Shown here: piece by piece, positions 1-12,109 of the stretch
Layout of the letters: every line of letters begins with the position of its first letter
Position numbering within the stretch: the stretch's first letter is position 1
Program-made: the position numbers and the translations under genes
Notes under the pieces: model-generated
Told to the model about the DNA's origin: nothing
Database searches by the model: none
The model's input: only the letters and a program-made list of their open reading frames with translations
From: Brachypodium distachyon
Taxonomy: Eukaryota > Streptophyta > Magnoliopsida > Poales > Poaceae
DNA: 64,000 bases
Assembly (NCBI RefSeq): GCF_000005505.3
Contig: NC_016131.3
Location: 28,883,001 to 28,947,000, forward strand
Direction: 5' to 3'

Positions 1-439
1 ATGGCATCGACCCGGCCCGAGCCTGAGCCATTGTCTTACACGAGTGTCTGGGCTGGGCTAACGACCGATGATTATACTCCAAAGTGGAAGGCTTTTACAC
101 GGGCCAGCAGTTCTGCCCAGACTCCTGTCTCCTGGGCTATAACCCGGAAAAGCCCAACATAGCTGCAGAAGCAGGGTAAACTTTGTTGTGTACATAGCCC
201 AGTAGAATCTGTGGGCCGTTTGCTAAAGAAAAAGAGTCTGTGTGCCGTGGCCCGTGGCCATGCCTTGCCGTCTGATAGTACTATCTGTCCAACGGGCCTT
301 GGCGTCAAGGGCCGGAGAGCAGGAGGCCCTCGCCTCCCTTGCGAAGCAAGTAAGGAAGTCACCCCCTAACCCGGCGGCGGCGCGCGGTCCATTCCTTCCC
401 TCAGTTCCACCGTCGCGTCGCACGGGAACGAGAGCAGCG
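1..439. other. Upstream region and 5' leader of the SCO1-like gene
   Basis: No gene is visible here. The stretch becomes GC-rich towards its right end, as usual for a grass promoter and 5' leader. The reading frame of the SCO1-like exon stays open upstream of 440, but the extension shows no family similarity and is probably leader sequence. Confidence 0.5.
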
Positions 440-3400
440 ATGATGAAGAGGCACGCGCTCCAGCTCCTCGCGCGTGCGGTGCCTCATACTTCTGCCCCTC
501 CTGCTCCGCCGGCGCGCTTTCGCCCTCAGGTCGCCGCGCTGAAAGGCTGGGGATCCAGGGGAGCCTCGGCGGGTTTTTTCTCGACCGACGCTGCTGCTGC
601 TACGCCTGCGGCTCCTGGCGCGGCGCAGGGCGGTGCAAAGCCCGCGGCGGCTGTGGCGGCGACCGTTTCCGGTGGCGGAGGCGAAGGGGGCGGGCAGGAT
701 GGGAAGTCGGGACAAGGGGGCGCCGGGAAGTCTGTCCGAGGCGGGGTAAGCAGTTTCAGATGGCCATTTGTTCCATGCGTGCTTTGCAGTGTGATGCGGG
801 TTCTGAATAAGAGCTACTGAAAAACGTGTGTTGCCGAATTTTGAAATTGAGAGATTTAGGGGTAGCGGTGTCCTGGAATAAGTGCCAGAAATAGACCATT
901 TGTGCTTATGAAAACTGTGCGACGTTGCAATTCTTACATTATTCTGTTGCTTCCTTGCAGCCTGTCTCGTGGTTGAGTTTTCTACTGCTTCTTGTGACCG
1001 GAGGAGGAATCATAGTGTACTACGACAAGGAAAAGAAGCGTCACATTGAAGGTAGATTACTATGGTGAGTTAGTCTAGTTTTATTTCTGTGGGTCCGTCA
1101 TAGTGTCATGTATGTGGTTTGAGATCATGTTTCAATTCGCGGTAGTGAATCTGCTAAGAGACACTCTGATGCTGTTCATGTCGTGCCAATTCAGATAGAA
1201 AGTTGGAACTTGTAGCAGTTGCATTTTGTGGAGAAGATATGTATTATACCAGTCAGCTTGCGGTTATTTAGTCTGAGAGGATTTTGAACAATGATACCTA
1301 TGCAAATTATGGAATAGTACTATCTTTTATCTTTTATTAATTAAAGCCTGAAAAGATGAAATGACAAAGCAATATTTTACAGTGCTATATCTGCAGATAA
1401 TCAAGTTTGATGTTATTGATTGTGTCTGTTACCTGAGCATCAATGTTACTAGCTGCTACTCTATCATGTGAATATGCAGATAGTGACACATACCAAGCAT
1501 AATGTTCCCATTATGTCATGATTCTGGATGTTGGTGTTTTGCTATTTTCATTGTGCATTTTGACATTATCGTTCCCTTAATGGAAAAAATAATTTATTTA
1601 CCAAACATGGGGTAACCAATGCTGCCAATGTCTTTAATGGAAGTGCAACCCATATGCAAAGTTCCTTAGGGTTTTTTAATTGTTGAATCTAGCATGATGA
1701 ACCTGCTGTCCCTTGTTTCTCAGAATTGAAGAACAAAACAAATTCGGTGAAGCCTGGACAATCAGTAGGAACTGCTGCTATTGGTGGTCCATTCACTCTT
1801 CTAAATCATGATGGGAAACCTGTTACTGAAAAGGATTTCTTGGGTAAATGGACACTGCTGTATTTTGGGTTCACACACTGCCCTGACATTTGTCCAGATG
1901 AACTCCAGAAGATGGCTGCTGCTATTGACAAAATCAGTACGTCAATTCAGTCTTGCTTTGAGTAGAACTGTAACTGTTTATGTACTGAGTAACGTAAATC
2001 CTGTTATGTCTACTTTTCATCAAGCTGGTGGTCTTCTGTTGGTGTAACGAAGCATTTAAATTATCGCTGATAACCTGAAAAAACTGATGTTATATGAAAA
2101 GTATATTCTGGTGATAGTTATAGTACTGATTTGTATACCCATGAAGTTGTATACCAGCGATATCTATATATTAAACAGTGCTGGTGATAGCTAGAGTACT
2201 GATTTGAATTACAGTACTCTCTCCGTCCAACAAAAGATGTCTCAAGTTTGTCAAAATTTGGATGTATCTAGACATGACTTAGTGTATAGATTCATTCAAA
2301 TTTAGTCAAAGTTGAGACATCCTTTGTTGGACGGAGGGAGTAGTTGTTTTGTTTTGCCCTTATTGAAGCCCAATGTCACTAAATTTGAATCATAAGAACC
2401 ATCTGTAACTATGTCAGACCGGATAGCTACACATACCTAGTTACCCCGCGTGCTGGAAATATATTCTTAGAACCCCAACCAGCATTAGGATGTTATTATA
2501 ACTAGGATGTTCGTTACTGTTTTATCTGTTTTAGCTCCATGTAAATCTGTACTCGGCGCTTGTGTAATACATACTAGGAAGAGACCCGTGCGTTGCTACG
2601 GAATAACAAAATTATGCATATACATAAAAAATAAAATATATACAGATTAAAGGGCAAGTGGGTGGGATTTTTTATTGAGTAAAATGCACCCGAGGTCCCT
2701 ATTCTTTCGCGAAGGTGTCAAGTAGGTCCCTAATCTTTGAGAATGCACGTTTAGGTCCTCATTGTTTAGCAAGTGGTTCATCTCAGGTTCCTCGCCTATA
2801 TGCACAGCTCCGGCCGCATGACGTGGCTGCCACCTAGGCTTTGGGCCCACATGTCAGGCGACGACGTGGCGTTGCAATCTTACAGAAAACCCCCCGTGTG
2901 GCAGATGTTCCTAAAAATAAAAATGTGGCTACCAAGAGAAGGATGACTTCTGCAAGAGTGGTAAAAAGATTCCATTTTTTAATACATGCAGATGTCACTA
3001 ATCCTAGGTGGCAGCGCCACGTCATCGCCTGATGTGTGGGCCCAAAGCCTAGGTGGCAGCCACGTCATGCGGCCGGAGCTGTGCATACAGGCGAGGGACC
3101 TGGGATGAACCACTTGCAAACAATGGGGACCTAAACGTGCATTTTCAAAGATTAGGGACTTACTTGACAGCGAAAGAATAGGGACCTTTGGTGCATTTTA
3201 CTCTTTTTTATTATATGACATGTGCTTAATTAATGAACAAATCCAACCGTAGAAATAAGTAAAGACCAAATACCAAACTGCAAAACCGGCTCAGTGGCCC
3301 ATGATGGAATGACCCATCCAGGCATCCGCTATTGAACGTATCCATCTCCCAATCTCATCTCTCTCAATCTCTCTCTCTGTAGATCTCGTGCCTTCTAACG

Positions 3401-5292
3401 TAAATCCCGCTCCTCTTCCATGATCCCGTTCTTTTCCCAGTTGTGCCATCGCTGCACGTACTACAGGTGCCGACTGGTGAGTACAGGGCAGAACAGAGGC
3501 GAGGGCAGGGCCGCAGGGGTGAAGTGCAGTCGTGCGAGCAAGGGCCGGCTGGTTAGTGGCTGAGGCTGGGAGACGAAGGAGGGGACGACCGTGGCTTGCT
3601 GCGGCAAGAAATCAGGGGCGCGGATTAATCTAACCCCGTCCTGTATCACGGAATCTCAAGAGGGAGTCCCTGGCTCGCGTTTGGGCAGTCAGATCCGCCG
3701 AGAAGCGCCGCCTCGCGCGCGAGGCGACAGCAGGGAGGGCGTGAGGGGAAAAGATAGAAAAAAACCGATTTGGGTACATACACGTTTTTTTTCCTTAGAT
3801 GGCATATGCCTTGTAATTTTGATGAAAAGACCTACCATGACGCCCGTACCATCACCACCAATTCCAATTTAATATATTGGTATAGACTATGAAACAGTAA
3901 AGTTTCAATTTCAAGACAAGTTTATACGGAAAATAAAAGAGAACCACAGTGAGAGACGTAATCATTTTCTTTATCTATTGATTTTCTTGATGCTTTCCAT
4001 GGCTATCATCATAAAGGTTACTTTAATTTGTTTCAGAGGAAAGGACAAAAATAGAAATTGTGCCAGTATTCATCTCAGTTGATCCTGAAAGAGACACTGT
4101 CGAGCAAGTGCATGATTATGTTAAAGGTATGCAATTGAGGATGGCTCATTTTGCCACATTCATTAGTTTCTTTTGCCATGTGCTAGAATTTGGGTATCCT
4201 TGTCAATTTTCTGAAACTTATCATTCTGTTGAGCTTGCTGCATCATTTCGTTTTTCTTTTCAATTATGATGTCTAATTACTGTCACTTGCCTGTTTGACA
4301 GAGTTCCATAAAGATCTAATAGGATTAACTGGTACGACTGATGAGGTAAGGCAGGTCGCTCGGGCTTATCGAGTTTACTATATGAAGACAGAGGAGGAGG
4401 GTTCTGACTACCTTGTTGATCATTCAATAGTCATGTATGTAAACCTTTCCTTAACATTTTGGTTATTTTGTTTCTTCCCTTTGATTTTGATGGTATCTTC
4501 GCTTTGCAACAAGTAGATACTGATCAATAGAAAACCTATTTTATTTTATGCAACAAGGGAACCAAAAGCTGAAAGACCTTCATTTGTGGAAAACATTGGT
4601 TCTTATTTCTGCCAATGCTTGAATTAAAACGCCAAATACCAGCATGCCCTGTTCGAACTGGACTTGGCCTGGCATAAAGCATGCCATTATCCTTAGCCAA
4701 AGTGAGTCCCAAACCAAACGGATCAAGCAGGCAATGTTCATTGTGTGGGGGTCCATGTGGCATCATTATCCTCTATAGTGATGACTGATGAGTGATGATT
4801 ATGAGCTGTCCAGCTACAACTGTGGATCCTGTCGCTGTCTCCATTAGCGAGTTGTTCTAAACTCCTGTTTGTAGTCGACTGTAACAAGAGTTGGCTATAG
4901 TTTAATTTAAATTTGCAAGTTGCGGTTTCAATAATCATGTGTAGTGACTATTGAGGATAATGTTACACGTTTACCATCAAATTGGTGTCTGAGGACCTGT
5001 CCATCAGAAAATTCCAATGGTCACGGTTTGCTTGGTGACGCACAAGTAAAGAGTAATTACTGGCGAGTGACGATATTCTGTTTACATTGAAGTAGCAATT
5101 GACAAGTTAGTGTAGGCTACATGCTGACCTCAGGTTCGTTTATGCTGTGTAAAATGCTCACTGTGCTTATCTACTTTCAGGTACTTGATGAATCCGAAAA
5201 TGGAGTTTGTTAAATTCTTTGGCAAGAACTATGACGTGGATTCACTTGCTGAAGGCATCGTCAAAGAAATTCGAGAGCACAAGAGCAGCTGA
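440..5292 (+). CDS. HCC1: SCO1/HCC1-type copper chaperone of cytochrome c oxidase (mitochondrial)
   Basis: Six exons join in frame with GT-AG borders: 440-745, 961-1051, 1724-1936, 4037-4126, 4302-4434, 5181-5292, giving 314 residues, close to plant SCO1 proteins. The family sits in the inner mitochondrial membrane and passes copper to the CuA site of COX2. Visible here: an Arg/Ala-rich N-terminus suited to mitochondrial import, a Gly/Ala-rich linker (about 50-100), one membrane segment encoded by exon 2 (about 105-122), then a thioredoxin-like SCO domain. Copper ligands are present: the CPDIC pair (Cys185, Cys189) and His274 in the DHSIVM stretch. Intron 3 is 2.1 kb because of transposon insertions, yet the flanking exons are intact. 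The start is the first of two adjacent ATGs at 440. Family assignment is very sure; SCO1 rather than SCO2 subtype follows from the complete copper motif. Confidence 0.93.
2217..2340. mobile_element. Stowaway MITE in SCO1 intron 3
   Basis: The 124-bp inverted repeat has CTCTCTCCGTCC / GGACGGAGGGAG ends and is flanked by TA duplications at 2215-2216 and 2341-2342, the Tc1/mariner Stowaway signature. It has no coding capacity. Confidence 0.9.
2574..3886 (-). mobile_element. Non-autonomous Helitron in SCO1 intron 3
   Basis: Read on the minus strand, the element starts TCTATACCAATATATTAAA at 3886 and ends with the hairpin CCGT-AGCAACGC-ACGG (about 2586-2601) followed by CTAG at 2574-2577 and a host T. 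These are grass Helitron termini. The 5' neighbour base is G, not the expected A, so the 5' border is slightly less certain. The interior has no recognisable gene, and a Mutator-like MITE sits inside it. The 3' hairpin resembles that of the Helitron at 24413-25686. Confidence 0.75.
2677..3203. mobile_element. Mutator-like MITE with 9-bp target duplication, nested in the Helitron
   Basis: Long inverted repeats of about 200 bp begin GAGTAAAATGCACC on the left and end GGTGCATTTTACTC on the right. They are flanked by an identical 9-bp duplication TTTTTTATT at 2668-2676 and 3204-3212, the length typical of Mutator-like elements. The core between the repeats is about 100 bp and non-coding. Confidence 0.9.
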
Positions 5293-6688
5293 AATGCTGC
5301 GCTTCATTTTGACCCGCCAGATTTCAGAATCATGCTCAAATAAGCAAACCAGATAGTGGCTTAGCTACTGTTCGTTCGTTCTGGACCTGGGATCTTCGAA
5401 TATTTTGTTACCTTGAGGCCTTTTGCTCTAGCAGATTTTGGCTCGCTGGTTACCTGAGGACCCAATATTCTTTACTTTTTGTGTCCTCCGTTGTGGAAAA
5501 ATTTAGTACTCCTACTAAAGTAGTATTTGCATATTTGATTGGACCCACGGAGAACGGTACTGATCATCATCATAACGATTCATCTTTCTTTATTCCGTCC
5601 GGTGGACATGGGTCTAACTTACATCTTTCTTATGTGATTGCTCAGTAACATTAGTCAAACCGTATTCTGTTCAAATATTCACGCAGACAATGCCACAAAA
5701 AATAGGCTGCTACTCGTTCTTAAATTGATTCCCGTTCGTTCACATGGAATTTAATGGCTCTCGCGGTTGGTGTGCGTTCCTTCGCCGTGTGGCTGGCTCC
5801 TGCCACCCTTCTTTGAAACTTCGTGATTCAGGTCGAAACGCCGTCTTCGCTGCCTATTCGCTGGATGACTTGGTCAAAAGTCAGACTAGTCCTGGACTCC
5901 ACAGATCCTAGCCGTGGCGACAGCCCTGGACTCTACTCCGTACCTATCAACGGTAAAGTGTCAGGCTAGCTCAAACTTCGATTAAAAAGATTAGCTAAAG
6001 CTCCGGTAAAAAAAAAAGAGGTAGACAAAACACGTGTCGCTTGTAACGTGTACAAGGTGACTTTGTTCATCTTCGATCAAACTTAGCATGAGGGCATGCT
6101 CAATAAGATGTTACGATGGTCGATACTCTGGTGAAGGAGAGGGAGCAGTTTCGCCGGAAGTAACAGCGGCTCCAATAATTCGTCTTTTGTGTTGTTACCA
6201 AAGCCTGCAAGACTATTTAATTAATGCATGTGTAGCTGATTTGTGATGATTTACAATGCACTTAAACTTTATAGCCATGTGTGTCGTGGCCATATGCAAT
6301 ATGTAGTAGAAGGTTGATAGGATGAAAAACGAATAGATATTCAGCATGTGCTAGCAACCTGCACACAAACGATCGTAAAGTTACAGTGGGCCCGTGAGTA
6401 TCAGTGCTTTTACGTAACAGCAGACCTCCAATAGCAATTCTTGCCGTTACTTGTGTCTTGGTACGCGTGATGGTGCCGTTTCTCGCAGAAGAAACGGTTA
6501 CAATTTTTTTGTTCCTGTTCACTGGCATATGCCCCTCGTGGTAACGGCTGAGTAGGATTGTTGGAGATGCCTGATAAATTCCAAAATTCAACTTTAACAC
6601 TTTGACTGTGAATGATATGTTTGCTGTATGACAAAATCTATCCTACATAAAAGTGTTTCTAAATGCAAATTCAATAGAATAATTATTT

Positions 6689-6738
<50 letters not shown>

Positions 6739-7511
6739 CATATACATACTATATACATATACATACTTCCTCCGATCCCTACTAACATACCAAGTGTCTC
6801 AGATTTTGTCATTAATTGTCAAATGTAAACTTTGGAAATATATGCCTGTTCACGGACTAAAAATAGTTGAAGAGAGGAATAGTGTAAGGCGTATTTGTTT
6901 CTTATGACCGAAGATTTGAGCAATAACTAGTCTATTAATATATAATTTCTGTAAAATAAAATTTGTATCCTTGCATCCGTTTTCAAATGCACTTGTATGC
7001 TTATGATTTGGATCACATAAGTCATGTAATTCCTCGTCAATGGCCTGGACAAAGAAGATGAAATACTTGTATAAATTCTTATATAAATCAACGTTACTTA
7101 TTTTCGGATGTAGAGAATATATATATCTTGAAACGGACGTAGCATGAAAATGAGAAAAAAGTGTGGAACACGAATACTCTGAATATGTAGTGATTTCTTT
7201 GTTTTCGTATAAAAGATTTTTCAACCAGTCATACTTACTTCCTCGGTCTCCGAGACTAAAAATCCAGCTCATGAGCCTGTTTGGGAGAACTTCACTTCAC
7301 AGCTTCAGCAGTGGAGCAGGTGAATTCGTTCCCAAACGTTTTAGACTTCATGTGTTAGTTGAAGTGAAGTCATATTGGTCTTAGTTCATTTTACTGGAAC
7401 ATTAATATAGTCGAATGTCGATTGTCATTTCTATTTCCTCGGAACTCGAAAAGTCGAGGTCGGGAACCACGGAGACCGCCATTGAATGTTCCACCAATAA
7501 ACGCGAGCCTT
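5293..7511. other. Intergenic region between SCO1-like and LTPG genes
   Basis: The first few hundred bases are the probable 3' UTR of the SCO1-like gene. The rest is AT-rich and holds a CA microsatellite at 6691-6728 and a degenerate Stowaway-like half end near 6769. No further gene was seen. Confidence 0.5.
6691..6728. repeat. (CA)19 microsatellite followed by a short TA run
   Basis: Nineteen uninterrupted CA units pass directly into TATATATATA and then a degenerate TA/CA stretch up to about 6765. Confidence 0.97.
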
Positions 7512-7518
7512 TTATAAA
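7512..7518 (+). promoter_or_regulatory. Likely TATA box of the LTPG gene
   Basis: TATAAAA lies about 120 bp before the start codon at 7641, in a spacing that would leave a leader of roughly 95 bp. Inferred from sequence and position only. Confidence 0.6.
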
Positions 7519-7640
7519 AGCTCCACCAAAGCCAACAAACAGCCCAAAGAGAAGAAGGCACCACCTTCCTTCCCCTCGCTGCTCGCTCCTCGTGACACCA
7601 AAGCCAGCCCAGAGCGAGAGAGAGAGGGACACGCACACAG

Positions 7641-10600
7641 ATGGCGATGCGGATGCCGACGACGGCGGTGGCCGTGCTGCTCGTGGCGGCGGCGGCCAGC
7701 CTGCTGGCTTCGGGGGCGGCGGCGCAGACAGCCGGCACGCCGGCGTGCGCGTCGAAGCTGGTGGCGTGCGGCCCGTACATGAACGGGACGGACGCGGAGA
7801 AGCCGCCGGACACCTGCTGCGACCCGCTCAAGGAAGCCGTGAAGAACGAGCTGCCGTGCCTCTGCGCGCTCTACGCGATGCCGGAGATCTTCAAGGCCTT
7901 CAACATCAAACTCAGCGACGCCCTCCGCCTCTCCAAGCGCTGCGGCGTCAGCGACACCACCAGCAGCTGCCCCAGTAATTAACTTACCCCTCGCCTCTCC
8001 TACTCTTCGATCTCTCTTCCCCCCAGGCGCCCCCCCCCCCCCCCCCTGCCGCGCAAGCTGTTCCACTTCCTCCTTTCCTTTGAGCTTCTAATTTTTCTAA
8101 TTAGCATCCAATTTACGATTATTAGTTAGTAGAGCAGTTGAATTAAGCTGATTTAGCCATCACTAACCAGTTCCTCGTGAATTTGCGTGACCAACTCGTG
8201 TAAGCAACACTAAGATAGATGCATGCAAATAGGATGTGCTTACCGGAGGATGGACTTACTTACGTTTACGCGTTTGCTACTTTGTTAGTTTGTTGTGGGT
8301 AGCGTATGGGAGTTGGTGAGGTCTTGGCATTTCTGTCTAACTGTCACCATCAAATGGCATTAGTTGACCAGACGTGGGATCTTGGACCAGATGGCAATGG
8401 AGAAAAAAAATAGCTTAGCGGGTGATAACTGATAAGCTTAGTTTAGTCCAGCGATTATTCCTCAATAATTTCCATATGCCTTCAGGTTCCAAAGTTTGTC
8501 TTCAGCTTAGCTTAATCAATCAAGAGTTCCAGATGGCTTCAGCTTCCCCACTCTGTCCCGTGACAAGCTTAGTTTAATCCACGATTTAAACGCTGTCAGT
8601 ATGTCAGATTATGCCGGTTTAATATACCATGGTTGCCACGGGGGACAGACCTAGATGGACGATGAGTCCGGTCCAATCTTGGATGTATTATTGTGACCAT
8701 TTTCCCCTATCATTTCACTTTGCGATAATGTTTACAAATGGATTCAGAAAATATCTAGTTTGACCTGACGAAATAGCTTTGGGAATTACTCCTAGAGCTG
8801 CAAGTTTGTGACCCTCATGTACCCTTTGACCCTCCTTAATTTAACCAAATGAACTAAAATTTTAAAATGACACAACTTTTTGAAAAACTAGTTCATTTGT
8901 TTGAACTAAGGAGGGTCAATGGGTACCCTGAGGGTCACCATGTTGCACCTCTAATTACTCCCTAAGTTAGTACAAAATCTGAGATACTTATTATGAATCG
9001 GAGGGAGTAGTAATCGGCAATGTTGTTACGAAAGTCCATTTTGTTAAGGACCTTTTCGTCGTGCTTGTTTTTCCACAGTAGCAATGTAGCATTTCCAAGT
9101 TCAGCCTTGCGGGCAGATCTTGCCCCCAGGTACCGCCCATGCTGTACTTTTCTAACATTCCTCCTCCTATTCTTTGGATTCGGCAATAGCTAGCATTTTC
9201 TTAAAATAATCTCAGTATGTATCCTTCTGGTCATTTGCTGACCGCCTTGCTATTTTCACAGGCACCTCTCCTACGAGATCCCCTCCAGGTAATATATGCT
9301 TCTTATCCTTTCTAAAGAGTGTATACATGACTAAACTAGCAATTTGCTTTCTTTAGCTACTTGGTTGTCTGAATTGTGACATCTTGCCAGCTTAGACTGG
9401 TTAAAAATATTGGGTTATTACGAAAATTCAGTTAATACCATGATGGCAAATTGATGCAATTCATGTGAGTTTAGGTCTAGAAAGAATTCTTGTTGTTCGG
9501 TTATCTGATGATAGTGGAACCGGCCACTTGCAGTTATACAGATTTTTTTGCATAGAAAGAAATCAGTCTGTTGTGTTTGAACGAGCTTAGGACTTGGACA
9601 CGGGCACTCTTTCTGCTCATATCAAACACCTTTTGCAAACGGGGCAATGCAAATGTGAAGAGTTCCGAGTCAATTCACAATTCATCCATCACTTTTTTTC
9701 AAGGAAATACATGACTGAAGCGCTGTAGTTTGCAACAGTGTCGATTGGTTGACTGCCTCACATAGTAAAGTGCGCTCTAATTGGCCGAAAAGTGAAAACA
9801 CACGAAAATACACTAGACTACACAGGCTTGAATTTTCCTTTTGGTCAGACATGTAGTAGACATGGTCCCAAGGGTTGCTGTTGACAGTGGAGCACATCCG
9901 TTTGCAGATTGGATCATTGTATGTGTACATCCTTTTGGAAATTATTTATTGTGTAGAAACCAATAGCAGCTAAGACGCCCAATAAATGCATTACAGATTA
10001 GGCAATGGTACTATCTGCTGATCTATCTTTAAGGCTGCAAGCCAACCAAATAGCTAGGAGTAGTACGTTTTAGCATCATTGCACGAGGCCCAGCAATGTT
10101 TCAAAGGAGCAGTTCATATCGAACTTGAATTCTATCAATAATCTGTTGGAATGGCCCACAGAGTAATGTTATCTTCACATTTTACCCTCACACTTGCCAT
10201 GCAGTAGCTATGTCAAATGCGTATAAACTGTAGTTTCTGTGGCAGGCAGGTTATTTGGGTCATTGGGTGGCTTCGTATGGTTAGGTACGAAAAAAACATA
10301 TCATGGCTCAGAGTAAAGGCGGATAAATTCTAGTGATGTACTGAAATTGCTAAACTTTCATATCATGTTCCCACATGATTGTTTTCTCCATGTAAACTTA
10401 GCATGGTCAGCATGCTTATCAATGTTCACAAATATGGCTTCCTTATTTTGATCATCAAATTCAGTCTAAGATATCATCCCAAGACACAACTAAAACTACC
10501 CTTGTTCGAACCTTTTCTTTGTTATGAACTGCAATAAAAAATAATCTGTGACCTGACAAACATCTTCCTGTTGATTGCAGGTTCTCCGTCAGGCGGCAAG

Positions 10601-10681
10601 AATGCCGGTCACCGTGGTATCTCTGTCAGCTTCGCTGGGCTGATGAGCCTGTTCCTGGTTGTGTGGTCTGTGTTGGCATAG
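7641..10681 (+). CDS. GPI-anchored non-specific lipid transfer protein (LTPG type)
   Basis: Three exons, 7641-7974, 9262-9288 (only 27 nt) and 10581-10681, encode 153 residues. The product should be secreted, bind lipids in a hydrophobic pocket and stay on the outer face of the plasma membrane, where LTPGs help export cuticular lipids. Residues 1-28 form a signal peptide ending in Ala-Ala-Ala. The eight-cysteine motif is complete: Cys36, 43, 59, 60, 73, 75, 101 and 110, with the CC and CxC pairs in order. A Ser/Pro-rich linker follows, then a C-terminal hydrophobic tail typical of a GPI signal, encoded by exon 3. The intron after the domain and the tiny exon are usual for this family. Start chosen at the first ATG after the TATA box; MAMRM offers alternatives two and four residues in. 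Confidence 0.92.
8030..8046. repeat. C17 homopolymer in LTPG intron 1
   Basis: Seventeen C in a row shortly after the donor site of intron 1; its exact length could be unreliable in an assembly. Confidence 0.9.
8793..8953. mobile_element. hAT-type MITE in LTPG intron 1
   Basis: A 161-bp near-palindrome with terminal repeats TAGAGCTGCAA / TTGCACCTCTA is flanked by an 8-bp duplication ATTACTCC (8785-8792 and 8954-8961), the hAT hallmark. The duplicated target is the left end of a Stowaway relic. Confidence 0.85.
8958..9007. mobile_element. Short Stowaway relic beside the hAT MITE
   Basis: Starts CTCCCTAAGT and ends CGGAGGGAG with TA on both sides (8956-8957 and 9008-9009), about 50 bp. Its left end was duplicated when the hAT MITE inserted. 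Confidence 0.7.
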
Positions 10682-12109
10682 AAGTTCGGCATGCTAAAGA
10701 TCGTCTTCTTTCTATATGGTACTAGATGAGTTGCAGCTATTGGTATTCTTGGTGATGTTATCGTTATGTGTTTCACCAGCATTTGTTTTGCTGTGTATTG
10801 ATGCTGTCAGTCAGTAGACTCTGTGAATAAGAATTTCCGCACTGCGTGTGCTCGTTTGAGAGTTTGAGACCTGGAGTTAACCATCAGAGCAAAGGCCAGA
10901 GGGCAAGATGTGAAACCTATTTTACGTTCACCGCTTTTTTTCTTCTTCGTTTTCCAATTACAGAAGATGAGAAACACACGCCTAAAATTGACAGAAGTAT
11001 GGTAAACCTACGATGCTCAGGAATTTCACACAAATTTCATAGTACTAGAACAAGTTTTAGTTATCACAAGAAAGAACTGTGGGTTTATAGCATGGTTTTA
11101 AATAGCGCACTATGGCATTTAGCGTGCTATAGCATGTGCTATTTCAAATAGCGTTTTGCAAACGTACTAAAAAGTTGTCCAATCATTTCGAAGACTAAAT
11201 CCATGACATAAAAAAAGATACAAGGCATAATTGAAGCACTGGAGGTGACGCCGTTGGTCGCAAGCTGGAGGAAAGGTGGTCTTTTGCGAGTTGAAGGAAG
11301 GAGTCGTCGCCACCGCAGCCGGTCACGAGCTGTGAGGATTTACCGCCTCCGCCCTCACGGTGGACCGGTTAGGTGTGGGAGACTGAGACTGGGAAATTTT
11401 GAGCATGGTCTTTAGGCCGACGTGGTACTATTTGAATTTTGGACGCTATAATATTTAACGACGCTATAGCATATAGCGTTTAGCGTCATTTAGTGTGCTA
11501 ATAGCGAGGAAAATTGCTTAAACGTAGCGTCGGGTCTTCAGATGTGCTATGGCGACGCTATATGGAGGAAATAGCGCGCTATTTAAAACCACGGTTTATA
11601 GTAAAGAAAAACCAGATTCATATTAAAAACCATGGTTAGGCAAATTGTTTAACCTATTTTAAACCCAGTTATTCCCCCCGGTCGGTTTACCCATTTGGTC
11701 GGTTCGATCTCATTCTCAGCCGAAAACGACCGGGTTGGACCTTTAGAGAGACCGAACCGAAGCCCTTCGCGCTCATCCCTGCACGGAGCGGCGGCGGCGC
11801 CAGCTACCGGCTACCCCCTACCCCGCCCCCCAAACGACCGAGCTCCTCCGCCTTCCCCCCGAGTGCACGGTTGTCTCCACCAATCGGGCGGCGGCTGTTG
11901 TTTTCCCCTCCCCTATCCCGTCCCTCTCGCACAACAGAGGGGCAGCCAAGCTATTACCCGTCGAGAAGCGACACGGCGGCGGCGGCGGTAGCGGACACGT
12001 GAGCAACCATATCGCAGTCGAGACGAACAACGCGGGCAGAACCGCGGACGCGCCAACGCCTATTATCTCCTGCTCGTCGCCGGAACCGACCAACCGAGCG
12101 CCCGCGGCA
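10682..12109. other. Intergenic region between LTPG and MIP genes
   Basis: Contains the LTPG 3' UTR and, from 11091 to 11593, a hAT-like element. From about 11690 the sequence turns GC-rich and is the likely promoter and leader of the peptidase gene. Confidence 0.5.
11091..11593. mobile_element. Non-autonomous hAT element upstream of MIP
   Basis: Terminal repeats CATGGTTTTAAATAGCGC and its complement (last base position 11593, one mismatch) are flanked by a perfect 8-bp duplication GTTTATAG at 11083-11090 and 11594-11601. Both ends are crowded with short ATAGC/GCTAT subterminal repeats, the pattern of transposase-binding sites in hAT elements. The interior is GC-rich with no transposase. Confidence 0.88.

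Noticed and set aside
242..439. N-terminal extension of the SCO1-like frame
   Set aside because: The frame is open, but the added part is not like a mitochondrial presequence and two ATGs at 440 and 443 suit the family length.
7415..8066. Long open frames on both strands across the LTPG exon
   Set aside because: They overlap a well-supported exon in other frames and are Arg/Ala-rich as expected of GC-rich shadows.
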